64,000 bases of DNA from Methylomonas methanica MC09. GTDB taxonomy: Bacteria > Pseudomonadota > Gammaproteobacteria > Methylococcales > Methylomonadaceae. Within the stretch, counting starts at the first letter, position 1; the number at the start of each line of letters is the position of its first letter. The notes beneath the pieces were generated by a model. It worked only from the letters and a program-made list of their open reading frames with translations, searched no databases and had not been told where the DNA came from. The position numbers and the translations under genes are program-made. The stretch covers positions 3,286,001-3,350,000 of the forward strand of contig NC_015572.1 of NCBI RefSeq assembly GCF_000214665.1, written 5' to 3'. Below are positions 20,901 to 28,013 of this stretch, piece after piece.

Positions 20901-21590
20901 GAGCAAAGCGCGCATCTGGGGTTTAGCCAAGTGCAATCCCGCCCGGAATTGGCCCGGCAACTGGTCGACACTCTTTTTAAGCCGCCCGCCTGGGATGGCC
21001 GGCAAGAAGAATTGAACCAAGCTTTTCAGCAGTGGCTGACACTGCCTTTACTGACAACGTCCGAGGTCGGTTTGTGCCATTTGCCGCCATCCCACTATCA
21101 GGCCGAGATGGAGTTTTTACTGGGTGTCGATAACCCCGATGCAGCGGTTATCGATAGTCTGGTGTGCAAGCACATGTTCGCCGGCCGACCCCGTCCGCGG
21201 TTGCTGGCCAATCAACTCAACGGTTTGCTGAAGGGGTTTATCGACTTGGTATTCACGGTCAACGGCCAATATTATGTGCTGGATTACAAATTCAACGCTC
21301 TGGGTAACGATGCGAGTGCCTATAGCCCGGCCAACCTGGAGCAAGCCATGCTTAGCAAACGTTACGACCTGCAAGCGGTTTTATATATCGTGGCACTGCA
21401 TCGTCTGTTAAAAACCCGGCTGGGCGACGCTTACGATTACGACGCGGATATCGGCGGTAGCGTTTATCTATTTTTGCGCGGCGTACAAAACGAATCCGCA
21501 GGCAGGCTGTTTTCCAAACCGCCCAAAATTCTGATCGAAACCTTGGACAGGCTGTTTTGCGGCGAATCTGCAACGGGTATGGCGGCATGA
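17916..21590 (+). CDS. recB: RecBCD exonuclease V subunit RecB
   Basis: 1224 residues. UvrD/Rep-like helicase with Walker A EASAGTGKTYTIAALY near the N terminus, Walker B MIDEFQDTDPVQYR (~390) and motif IV-VI region (LVFLPFICSFRE; LLYVAITRARYACWLG). The C-terminal nuclease domain carries LLKGFIDLVFTVNGQYYVLDYKFNALG (catalytic D...DYK). RecB is the 3'-5' motor and nuclease of RecBCD, repairing double-strand breaks. It overlaps recD by ATGA. recC and ptrA, usually just upstream, are absent here; the upstream neighbour is a minus-strand c-di-GMP gene. Confidence 0.95.
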   Translation: MSIARTIDALTFPLSGTRLIEASAGTGKTYTIAALYVRLILGHGLQGAELLPPDILVVTFTDAATKELRERIRSRLTQAAAFFREKPADGDDFLQRLREAYPAEQWAACAYRLELAANWMDEAAVYTIHGWCNRMLQQHAFDSGSLFKQEVDTDDQELLNQVVRDYWRRFFYPLSATACQAVYTLASSPEQLASLLKPLLFETEALGLAFPEGDIAQVFQNWENWAIEKDSLENHARSLWRQDLQALQTLLKKASEKGLLNGNQYRKASFDDRLRQLAAWADGDALDLDSLAKFGQQKLQAGLTKAHQDKTHLFAQAAFAAIDNLADCAANEIDIANLLTRHAVGWLRERYDAEKQRIARMTFDDMLNRLDLALQGDNGERLAAAIVKQYPLAMIDEFQDTDPVQYRIFARLYPADAERDLGCFMIGDPKQAIYSFRGGDIFTYLKAHQATQGKHYTLSTNFRSTAALVTAVNRVFAHADSQQTQGAFCFKHQDYNPLPFIPVSAKGREDAWVVAQQAAPALTFWQIPADQAIGMPAYRLQMAAATAGEIVRLLHSGDTGQTGFKTPAGNIRPLQPADIAILVRSGNEARIMRNALAERQLRSVYLSERESIYASAEADDMLIWLKALAEPRNERKVRAAISTATLGWTYQTLLQLTLDELAWEQHLERFIAYRQRWLQDGILPTLRQLMSDYALPARLQTLPDGERRLTNLLHLAELLQQASSHLEGEQALIRHLAETIAADQAGEESVIRLESDANLIKIVTIHKSKGLEYPLVFLPFICSFREVGGRNLYYRFHDAEFNLSIDLHKSDDNKAISDKERLQEDLRLLYVAITRARYACWLGIAPIKIGQSKTSHLHKSAMGYVLGWQAGMAATELTSRLQALKADCAAITITELPESGPDNYRPSATEPATDAARLSAAAIGDNWWIASYSALQTDHAADSHISEPLAEAENYRDDKHSDERDSLPLPAAPLAHGIHALPRGAGPGVLVHALMEQSAHLGFSQVQSRPELARQLVDTLFKPPAWDGRQEELNQAFQQWLTLPLLTTSEVGLCHLPPSHYQAEMEFLLGVDNPDAAVIDSLVCKHMFAGRPRPRLLANQLNGLLKGFIDLVFTVNGQYYVLDYKFNALGNDASAYSPANLEQAMLSKRYDLQAVLYIVALHRLLKTRLGDAYDYDADIGGSVYLFLRGVQNESAGRLFSKPPKILIETLDRLFCGESATGMAA

Positions 21591-23542
21591 ACCGACAATC
21601 GGTATTGGACCGCATAGAACACTGGATAACGCTGGGCTGGCTGAGCCGCCTGGATCGTGCGTTCGCCGGCTTTTTAATCGACCAGGAGCCAACCGCCACC
21701 GAGAGCCTGCTATGGGCCGGCGCGCTGGTCAGCCACCAGTTGGGACGCGGCGAAGTGTGTCTGGATTTGGAAAAACTCTGCGTCAACCCCGGCGCTACCC
21801 TGGCGATTCCCAGCGACGAAGTCCGGCGCGCCGCGGACGAAGAAATCGACCGGGAATTAGCGCTTTTCAACACGCATACCTTAGCCGACTGGCTGCAAGC
21901 ACTGGCGCAATCGACTCTGGTGACAACGGCCGAAGGCAACACCCCGCTGGTGCTGCACGGCCCTCGCTTGTATTTGCGCCGCTATTGGCAGTATCAACAA
22001 ATTCTGGACCATGAAATTGGCCTGCGTTTGCGGCCCGTCAGAGACAATCTGCCCGCTGCTCTGCACGCCAGCCTGTCCGAATTGTTCGGTCGCAACACCG
22101 AACAACCCGACTGGCAAAAAATCGCCTGCGTGCTGGCCTTGCGGGCCCGGTTCGCCATTATCACCGGTGGTCCCGGTACCGGCAAAACCACCACGCTGAC
22201 TAAATTATTACAGCTGTTAATTCAGCTGGCCGCCGGCGAACATCAGCGTAAATTAAGCATTTTACTGGCAGCGCCTACCGGCAAGGCGGCGGCCAGGGTC
22301 AGCGAGTCGATCGCCCAGGCCTTGGAGCATTTGGCCATGCCAGACCCTATCCGGGAGCAAATCCCAAAGAAAGCCACTACCCTGCATCGCTTGCTGGGTA
22401 GCCGGCCCGATAGCCGCCGCTTTCAACATCACCGGCATAACCCGCTGTTGGCGGATATCGTCATCGTTGACGAAGCTTCGATGATCGATCTGGAAATGAT
22501 GGCATCATTACTGGATGCGCTACCGGCAACGGCGCAATTGATTTTATTGGGCGATAAAGACCAATTGGCCTCAGTGGAAGCGGGGTCTGTGATGGGCGAT
22601 TTATGCCGAGGCGCCGAACAAGCCGCTTACGACCAAGCCACTTTGCGTTGGCTAAACCAATATGCCGCCACCACGCTGCCGGCCGCCGGCAGCGGTTCGG
22701 CCATTAACCAGCAAACCGTGATGCTGCGCCACAGCCACCGCTTCGGTGCCGACAGCGGCATCGGCCGACTGGCTAATGCCGTGAACCTTGGCGATGCCGG
22801 TCTGGTACAAAGCCTATTGGCGGACAAAACACGCTATTCGGATGTACAACACATCCCGTTGTCCGACGCCACCGATGCCCGTCTGAAACAATTGGTCACG
22901 GCCGAAACCGGCGACGCGCCGGGCTATGGCCTTTACCAACGGGTCATACGGCAACGACCGTCAAAACCGAACGCTTACGAGCAGTGGGGCTGGGATGTGT
23001 TGCAGGCCTTTGACTGTTTTCGGGTTTTATGCGCGTTGCGCCGGGGCGACTGGGGCGTGGAAGGCCTGAATCAACGCCTTGAACAATGGTTATTTCCCGG
23101 TAAAAAGCCCGGACTCTGGTACCCGGGCCGGCCGGTGATGATCACCCGCAACGATTACAACCTGGGCTTGATGAACGGCGATATCGGCGTTGCCCTGCTT
23201 GATGCCGCGGGTAAACTGCGGGTGGTGTTTCCGAACGCGGAAAGCAGCGGCGGCAAAATACGCTGGGTTTCGCCGATGCGTCTGCCCGACGTGGAAACTG
23301 CCTTCGCCATGACGGTACACAAATCCCAAGGTTCGGAATTCCAGCATGTGGCCCTGGTGCTTCCGGAAACGCGCGGCCCGGTGTTGACCCGCGAACTGGT
23401 GTATACCGGCATCACCCGCGCCAAATCGCAATTCACATTGCTGGCAAGCCGTCCGGATGTGTTTACGCAGGCCATTCAAAGCAGTATTCGCCAGGGCGCT
23501 AGCGCACAAAACCTTAGCCTCTTCCCTAAGCCGACTTCGTAG
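21587..23542 (+). CDS. recD: RecBCD exonuclease V subunit RecD
   Basis: 651 residues from the ATG that overlaps the recB stop (ATGA), the expected coupled start; the frame extends 30 bases further upstream inside recB. SF1B helicase with Walker A ITGGPGTGKTTTLTKLL, Walker B VIVDEASMIDLEMM, motif III ILLGDKDQLASVEAG, and the SH3-like UvrD C-terminal motif AMTVHKSQGSEFQHV...LVYTGITRAK. RecD is the 5'-3' motor of the complex. Confidence 0.95.
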   Translation: MNRQSVLDRIEHWITLGWLSRLDRAFAGFLIDQEPTATESLLWAGALVSHQLGRGEVCLDLEKLCVNPGATLAIPSDEVRRAADEEIDRELALFNTHTLADWLQALAQSTLVTTAEGNTPLVLHGPRLYLRRYWQYQQILDHEIGLRLRPVRDNLPAALHASLSELFGRNTEQPDWQKIACVLALRARFAIITGGPGTGKTTTLTKLLQLLIQLAAGEHQRKLSILLAAPTGKAAARVSESIAQALEHLAMPDPIREQIPKKATTLHRLLGSRPDSRRFQHHRHNPLLADIVIVDEASMIDLEMMASLLDALPATAQLILLGDKDQLASVEAGSVMGDLCRGAEQAAYDQATLRWLNQYAATTLPAAGSGSAINQQTVMLRHSHRFGADSGIGRLANAVNLGDAGLVQSLLADKTRYSDVQHIPLSDATDARLKQLVTAETGDAPGYGLYQRVIRQRPSKPNAYEQWGWDVLQAFDCFRVLCALRRGDWGVEGLNQRLEQWLFPGKKPGLWYPGRPVMITRNDYNLGLMNGDIGVALLDAAGKLRVVFPNAESSGGKIRWVSPMRLPDVETAFAMTVHKSQGSEFQHVALVLPETRGPVLTRELVYTGITRAKSQFTLLASRPDVFTQAIQSSIRQGASAQNLSLFPKPTS

Positions 23543-23647
23543 TCCACACGTTAAAAAATACCGATCCGCTTTGCAGCCTGGGGCTAGTTTTTATATCCTA
23601 GTACCTGAATCTATCAATATTCAGCAACAATCTAAAAGGAGAACACC

Positions 23648-24196
23648 ATGAGTAATCGGATCATCATGCGCACCGGCGAAGCGCTGGTAGCAGGCGGACC
23701 AGCAGGTACGGCGGCGGAACCGGAAGTGATTATCGGCGAACTGGACGGCCCGGTCGGCACCGCATTGGCCACGTTAACCGGCGACCAAGTGCAAGGCCAT
23801 AGCCGGGTATTTGCAATCTTAAATACCGATATTCAGGTGCGCCCGGTCACACTGATGGTCAGCAAGGTGACGGTCAAAAACAGCCGCTATACCAATATCC
23901 TGATGGGTACCGTGCAGGCGGCGATTGCCAATGGCGTTCTGGATGCGGTGCGTGCCGGCGACATTCCCAAGGAAAAAGCCAATGATTTGGGCATCATCTG
24001 TTCGGTATGGTTAAATCCCAGTGTGATCAAAGACGACAACCTGGATCACCAGATTTTGTTTGATATTCATCGTAAAGCCATGGCTCAAGCCATTCATAAA
24101 GCCATGACCAATACCCCGGATATCGACTGGTTATTGGAAAACCAGGACAAAATCACCCACAAATATTTCCAAATGGGCCTGGACGGTAAAATCTAA
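23648..24196 (+). CDS. Formaldehyde-activating enzyme family protein (divergent Fae paralog)
   Basis: 182 residues. Fae family features: GEALV near the N terminus, TLMVSKVTVKN, ANGVLDAVRAGDIPKEKANDLGIICSVWL and the region around residues 130-150. Classical Fae condenses formaldehyde with tetrahydromethanopterin in the cytoplasm. In Methylobacterium Fae the segment after GEALV contains AHIDLIIG with a conserved active-site His; here it reads AEPEVIIG, so that His is missing. This suggests a Fae2/Fae3-type paralog whose role may differ. Strong ribosome binding site AAGGAG before the ATG; single gene ending in a very strong terminator, consistent with high expression. Confidence 0.85.
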   Translation: MSNRIIMRTGEALVAGGPAGTAAEPEVIIGELDGPVGTALATLTGDQVQGHSRVFAILNTDIQVRPVTLMVSKVTVKNSRYTNILMGTVQAAIANGVLDAVRAGDIPKEKANDLGIICSVWLNPSVIKDDNLDHQILFDIHRKAMAQAIHKAMTNTPDIDWLLENQDKITHKYFQMGLDGKI

Positions 24197-24208
24197 CTCG
24201 CCCTCAAG

Positions 24209-24257
24209 CACAACAAGCCGGGTCTTTCAGCCGGACCCGGCTTGTTGTGTTTATTTT
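24209..24257 (+). terminator. Rho-independent terminator of the fae-family gene
   Basis: Perfect 16-bp stem (24209-24224 and 24234-24249), GC-rich near the loop, 9-base loop, followed by TTTATTTTT. It starts 12 bases after the stop codon. The best intrinsic terminator in the window. Confidence 0.93.
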
Positions 24258-24289
24258 TCGGAAACCGGGTTATAGGGCCGTCAAACGGA

Positions 24290-24757
24290 CTACATCTGCG
24301 ATTGCAGATAATTTTGCAGGCCGACGCTGTCGATTAAACCCAACTGCTGTTCCAGCCAATGCGCATGATCGTGTTCGGTATCTTCCAACATGACCCGCAA
24401 TATTTCCCGGGTCTGATAATCCCGTACAGACTCGCAAAACGCCATTACCCGGCGTAAATCCTGGATCACTTTCAATTCGACCGCCAGATCGTTTGCCAGC
24501 ATGTCTGGAACGGTGCGGCCGACATGCAGCGGCTCGCGCTTGGACAAGTCCGGCGTGCCTTCAAGAAACAAAATCCGTTTAATCAAGGCATCCGCATGCT
24601 GGGTTTCATCTTGTACCTCGTGCGCGATACGTTCGTACAATTTGCCGTAACCCCAGTTTTCATACATGCGGGAATGAATGAAATATTGGTCTATAGCGGT
24701 GAGTTCCCCCGCCAGCAATTCGTTTAACTGCGCGATGACTTGGTCGTTGCCTTTCAT
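24290..24757 (-). CDS. Bacterioferritin-type ferritin lacking the haem-ligand Met
   Basis: 155 residues, full-length Bfr fold (MKGNDQVIAQLNELLAGELTAIDQYF...). Ferroxidase ligands are present: E18, E51, H54, E94 and the late Glu/His pair (E128, H131, shifted one residue from E. coli numbering). Position 52, Met in E. coli Bfr and the axial haem ligand, is Thr (QDETQHAD versus DEMKHAD). It should therefore store iron but not bind interface haem by itself, resembling the non-haem subunit of heteromeric bacterioferritins. A second bfr gene would be expected elsewhere. Confidence 0.88.
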   Translation of the reverse strand: MKGNDQVIAQLNELLAGELTAIDQYFIHSRMYENWGYGKLYERIAHEVQDETQHADALIKRILFLEGTPDLSKREPLHVGRTVPDMLANDLAVELKVIQDLRRVMAFCESVRDYQTREILRVMLEDTEHDHAHWLEQQLGLIDSVGLQNYLQSQM

Positions 24758-24947
24758 GATCGGTTTTCCAGGTAAAAAGTAGGCTTTAGTCTAGCCTAAG
24801 CCGCGCCGACCCTCAATTACTTATTCCGATTAGAACCGCCATTGATGCCAGCATCAAAACCGACAGTGCCGCGTACCGGCCACAACCTGCCAGACGAAAC
24901 AAAAGTGCCAATGGCAAATGCCCAGCCAAAAGCAGGGTGTGGTGAGT

Positions 24948-25049
24948 TTACGAACCGCACCAATCGCGAACGATGCGCTTCACGCTGTTCAGCACATCCT
25001 TGGACTCGTTATTAAATGAATAGCTTCTTGGATCATAGTTTAAGCATAA
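24948..25049 (-). pseudogene. 3' remnant of an unknown gene next to the intron
   Basis: On the minus strand, directly beyond the intron's 3' end, an open frame encodes ...NYDPRSYSFNNESKDVLNSVKRIVRDWCGS and stops. It looks protein-like but has no start of its own here, so it would be the tail of a gene cut off by the intron or by rearrangement. I do not recognise the family; it could be the end of another cassette gene. Confidence 0.35.
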
Positions 25050-25085
25050 TCGGGATAGGAAGAAGCCTCACGACTCCTCCCTCCC

Positions 25086-25122
25086 ACACCACCGGGCATA
25101 CGGATCACGTACACGGGGGTTC
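25086..25122 (-). ncRNA. Group II intron domain V
   Basis: Minus strand reads GAACCCCCGTGTACGTGATC then CGTATGCCCGGTGGTGT: a hairpin of the domain V type found in many bacterial group II introns. Domain VI (pairing GGAGGAG with CTTCTTCC) follows at about 25049-25085. Confidence 0.65.
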
Positions 25123-25128
25123 GATGAT

Positions 25129-26117
25129 TCATGCCTGCCGCTCCGCCAAGGCGAGCAGCCCCATTTGTGCAAATACCTTCGCCGGCAGAGCCAGCGATAG
25201 CGCCGGGGTCTTCGATAAGCGCCACGGGGGTTCCCAATCCAATTCATTCAATACCACGTTAGCTAACAGCGGTGACAGCGGCCCACCTTGCGGAACCCCC
25301 ATCGTGCAGGGTTGCAACGTTTCGCCGATTTGGATGCCTGTCTTCAGATAGCGGTTGATCAAGCGGAGTAATGACGGATCATCGACTTGGCCTTTCAGCT
25401 TGGCCATGAGCCGATCATGGTTAACTCGATCAAAGAACGCTTGTAAGTCCAGGTCGACCACCCAGCGATAGCCTTGGCGAATATCCGCTTGCAGCTTGCG
25501 CACCGCTTGGTGCGCGGAGCGATTCGGACGAAAGCCGAAACTATCTCGGTGAAACCGGGATTCCCATTGTGGACTGAGCACTTGGGCGATAGCCTGTTGA
25601 ATGAGTCGATCCAGCACGGTCGGTATCCCCAACCCTCGGTGACTGCCGTCGGGCTTGGGTATTTCCACGCGTCTCACCGGTTGAGGCCGATAACGCCCCG
25701 TTTCCAGTTGTTCGCGAATGGCCGGCCAATGCTGTTTCAGGTACTGTGGTAGTTCATCGACTGTCATGCCGTCGATGCCGGGCGCGCCTTTATTCCGGCG
25801 GACTTGCTCAGCGCACGTTGCAGGTTGGCGCGCTCCAGCACCGCCTGCAAACTCGCCTTGGATTGGATGGAGCCCAACGGGCTTTGCGCTCCAATCAGGC
25901 TTTCATCCTGTGGCAATGCCACAGCCTGCTCCTGCAGGGAGTCTGATGCGATAACTTGATTCATTGCAAAGGGTTGTCCTCTTTCATCGTTCAGGCCTTC
26001 GGCAGCGGCCAGCCACCTACTATGCCGTTTGCTGACTTCTCCAAACGGTTCAACGGCCGTTTCCAGCCGTCCAGCTTTATTCCAAAAGCGGTCTGGAGAC
26101 CTCCCGGGGTAAGACAC
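25129..26117 (-). pseudogene. Group II intron reverse transcriptase, frameshifted and internally deleted
   Basis: The N-terminal part (GRLETAVEPFGEVSKRHS ... LERANLQRALSK) breaks at ~25790: one missing base shifts the frame, and the protein resumes as VRRNKGAPGIDGMTVDELPQYL in the next frame. The RT fingers/palm follow (VEIPKPDGSHRGLGIPTV, FGFRPNRSAHQAV, VDLDLQAFFDRVNHDRLM, MGVPQGGPLSPLLANVVLNELDWE). At ~25230 the sequence jumps in frame to the family C terminus (PPWRLSKTPALSLAL...). The catalytic YADD box and the maturase domain X are gone, so the protein cannot be an active RT or maturase. Confidence 0.88.
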
Positions 26118-26380
26118 GTTTCTTTCGCTGCGCGAACGCCGAATTTACAAAATACACCCCGATCGTAGATGGAGGGCTTCGCGGTCACGTGCCCGCTCGC
26201 CCCGGATGTATCACGCCTCATATCCGGTTCTTGTTCATCGCCCCGCAGCTTTGGGTTCGGCTTCTTTCAGACCCTGCCTCGCGACAATGCCCTTGCCGTT
26301 TCCCTAGCCTTCGGCTCTACGAACACCTGGCTGCCGGACTTTCACCGACATAGTAACGTGCCATGCCCGGCACACACGTA

Positions 26381-26458
26381 GAGCTAACCGGCGCTGCGCG
26401 GCTTTATCGCGCAGCGTCCAGCGACCGGAGGGAGCGAGGTTGAGCGCCATGTTAGGGC
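26381..26458 (-). repeat. attC recombination site 1, abutting the group II intron
   Basis: In cassette orientation (minus strand) it runs from GCCCTAAC to GGTTAGCTC, enclosing an imperfect hairpin with arms GGCGCTCAA and GACGCTGCGCG/CGCGCAGCGCC. The stop codon of the 26452-26997 gene lies in the first core, as is usual for cassettes. The intron starts a few bases after the second core. Confidence 0.7.
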
Positions 26459-26997
26459 TCTGGCCCATTGTAGCCACCACCAGTTGCTTTACCATCCGAA
26501 AGCTCGACGGAAAACCTGTGCCAGGTTTCATCAAAACACCATCCTTCACCCACAACGGAAGATGGAAGAGCTTGTACGTTTCGCATTCCGTCCCATGAAA
26601 GGCGCTTCGTTTTCCACATTAGACCTCTCGGCCCGAGCAATTCGAACCATATGCCGTTAGAAAACAGAACTGCGTTTTGAGACGGAATTTCAAAGGCAGT
26701 TTCGATTGCGCCGCCGAAATTGGCGACAAGACTTTGCGTGACTGGGTCAATGACATATGCCTCGCCACCAGACACCACAACAAAATACTTGTGATTGGGA
26801 TGAACGAGAACTTTATGAAAACTGGTGAGGCCAGCTTGGAAATTGCCGACCCATTCTTCCGCTTTGGCTGGGCGAAACTTGACAACAAAACCTTCGCGAT
26901 GGGTTCCCTGACCTATAGATGAAAATTGCAGAGGAAGTGGCCCATACGGCGGAAGGCCGTTCAGTATTTCAAATTCGGATTGCGTGTGCTCGCTCAT
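26452..26997 (-). CDS. Cassette gene: unknown protein
   Basis: 181 residues, no signal peptide or membrane segment. The sequence suggests β-strands (KYFVVVSGGEAYVIDPVTQSLVANFGG, NAVLFSNGIWFELLGPRGLMWKTKRLSWDGM) and ends in a Gly-rich tail (KATGGGYNGPEP). The middle resembles a blade of a WD/propeller-like or immunity-type protein, but I cannot assign a family. It starts five bases after attC site 2 and stops inside attC site 1, so it is a textbook single-gene integron cassette. Confidence 0.7.
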   Translation of the reverse strand: MSEHTQSEFEILNGLPPYGPLPLQFSSIGQGTHREGFVVKFRPAKAEEWVGNFQAGLTSFHKVLVHPNHKYFVVVSGGEAYVIDPVTQSLVANFGGAIETAFEIPSQNAVLFSNGIWFELLGPRGLMWKTKRLSWDGMRNVQALPSSVVGEGWCFDETWHRFSVELSDGKATGGGYNGPEP

Positions 26998-27001
26998 TTG
27001 A

Positions 27002-27065
27002 GCCCTAACGTAAAGCTAAGGGGCGGGAGCGATAGCGACCGTCCCACTTGAGCGAAATGTTAAGC
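27002..27065 (-). repeat. attC recombination site 2
   Basis: 64 bases. In cassette orientation: GCTTAAC (first core), a hairpin with arms TGGGACGG and GCGGGACC-like complement around GCGATAGCG, then CTTAGCTTTAC and GTTAGGGC (second core). Stem symmetry, core motifs and its place exactly between two genes support attC. Its interior shares GAGCGATAGCGA with site 4. Confidence 0.8.
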
Positions 27066-27530
27066 ATTTTTCCCCTCTATTACTTCTTGCCATTCGAAAT
27101 ACGAAAACTCCGAGGACAAGTACACTGCAGGCATTTGTGCCCAATATTTTATACCTTCTATTCTAATTCGTTGGTCGTTGTTTAATGAATTGCCCGCCAA
27201 CAATTCGTCAATCTCGCTGATTAAATTCCACTTTCCAAACTGAGTTAGAAGATAAAATGGAATAAATTTATCGCTCAAATACCAATTTGAACTAGCGATT
27301 TCTAAAAGTAACTGGCCGCATTGCCGTAAGGCCTTTGGGTCAAACTCAATAAGTAACATGGCTGCAATTGAACTAGCGCCATCCAATTCGTATTGCAACG
27401 CCATAGAAAATAAATCTTCAAAAAGCCTTTCTGAACCTAAGCCCACTAACAATTGGCGCAACTCAAAGAATTGATCATAATTTTTAATCTTGGACAGATG
27501 CTCCCTTGTGATCAAGTTCTCGATATTCAT
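27060..27530 (-). CDS. Cassette gene: unknown α-helical protein
   Basis: 156 residues starting at MNIENLITREHL, chosen because GGAG lies 5-8 bases before it; longer versions would translate through attC site 3. Predicted all-helical with repeated two-helix units (FFELRQLLVGLGSERLFEDLF, GASSIAAMLLIEFDPKALRQCG, LSDKFIPFYLLTQFGKWNLISEIDELLAG), as in HEAT-like or SMI/immunity-type solenoids. No catalytic motif. The stop codon is within attC site 2. Function unknown. Confidence 0.65.
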   Translation of the reverse strand: MNIENLITREHLSKIKNYDQFFELRQLLVGLGSERLFEDLFSMALQYELDGASSIAAMLLIEFDPKALRQCGQLLLEIASSNWYLSDKFIPFYLLTQFGKWNLISEIDELLAGNSLNNDQRIRIEGIKYWAQMPAVYLSSEFSYFEWQEVIEGKNA

Positions 27531-27551
27531 TTTCTCCGCCAAAACTTCGAT

Positions 27552-27662
27552 GCTTAACGTTAAGCTCATGGGACCAAACGGAGGTGAACAATTTTTGGGT
27601 AAAGTGCGAAGCACCCCAAAATTGGGCGCCGCAGTTTGGTTCCCATGGAGCGCCTGGTTAGA
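27552..27662 (-). repeat. attC recombination site 3 (long form)
   Basis: 111 bases. In cassette orientation: TCTAACC (first core), long arms GGGAACCAAAC and GTTTGGTCCC, an internal hairpin (CCCAATTTTGGGG), and TTAACGTTAAGC (second core). Its length and paired arms recall long VCR-type attC sites. Confidence 0.75.
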
Positions 27663-27863
27663 AATGCACAATTATTACTACTCAAATCTTGCACCGAACC
27701 CAACACCTTTAAATCACCCACCACTATCGCCGAAGTTCAACAGGACCCAGAATCTTAAAATTCGTTGGACCTACTAAACTGCCTAGAAAGATCACCTTTC
27801 AAAAAAGTAACAATACCAGTACTCCGTTGGGGCTAGGCTTCGCCTTGGCATTGCTCAATGAAA
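27663..27863. other. Non-coding part of a cassette
   Basis: No gene is convincing here. A minus-strand GTG-started frame of ~23 codons (IFLGSLVGPTNFKILGPVELRR) is followed by further stops and may be a remnant. A short hairpin (AGGC GAA GCCT) lies at about 27830. Confidence 0.4.
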
Positions 27864-28004
27864 CTACCCAACTAAAGTTTTCCCGCTTTCTCGTGCGGGA
27901 ACGGTAATAACCCGCACTTGGTTATCAATATATCCGCCTACGGTTAACTCTGCTACTTGCTCGAATTCATTCTTACTACGAAGTACGGACAAAAATTCTA
28001 ACAT
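27864..28004 (-). CDS. Possible 46-residue protein in the DUF5343 cassette
   Basis: Minus-strand ATG frame of 46 codons (MLEFLSVLRSKNEFEQVAELTVGGYIDNQVRVITVPARESGKTLVG) starting ten bases after the stop of the DUF4145-like gene. Composition is protein-like with no homology I recognise. It may be a third small gene of the operon or the start of a truncated one (the last residues resemble the beginning of a folded domain). Confidence 0.4.
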   Translation of the reverse strand: MLEFLSVLRSKNEFEQVAELTVGGYIDNQVRVITVPARESGKTLVG

Positions 28005-28013
28005 TTGTATAAG

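Larger units (their letters stand above)
25049..26377 (-). mobile_element. Degenerate group II intron beside an attC site (IIC-attC-like)
   Basis: Both intron ends are recognisable on the minus strand. The 5' end (~26377) begins GTGTGTGCCGGGCATGG and runs into a structured region typical of group II domain I. The 3' end (~25049) carries domain V- and VI-like hairpins. Between them lies a broken reverse transcriptase. At ~1.33 kb it is shorter than intact members (about 1.9-2 kb) because of an internal deletion. The 5' exon is an attC site, and class C introns insert after hairpins, including integron attC sites. Boundaries are good to a few bases only. Confidence 0.8.

Noticed and set aside
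25016..25351. Plus-strand open frame over the intron 3' end
   Set aside because: It is antisense to the recognisable reverse transcriptase and the domain V/VI hairpins; its protein has no family features.
27531..27671. Longer N terminus for the helical cassette protein
   Set aside because: The extra 47 residues are translation of attC site 3; the ribosome binding site fits the inner Met at 27530.
27490..27777. Plus-strand frame of 95 residues across attC site 3
   Set aside because: It reads through the attC hairpin and antisense to the helical cassette gene; low-complexity tail.
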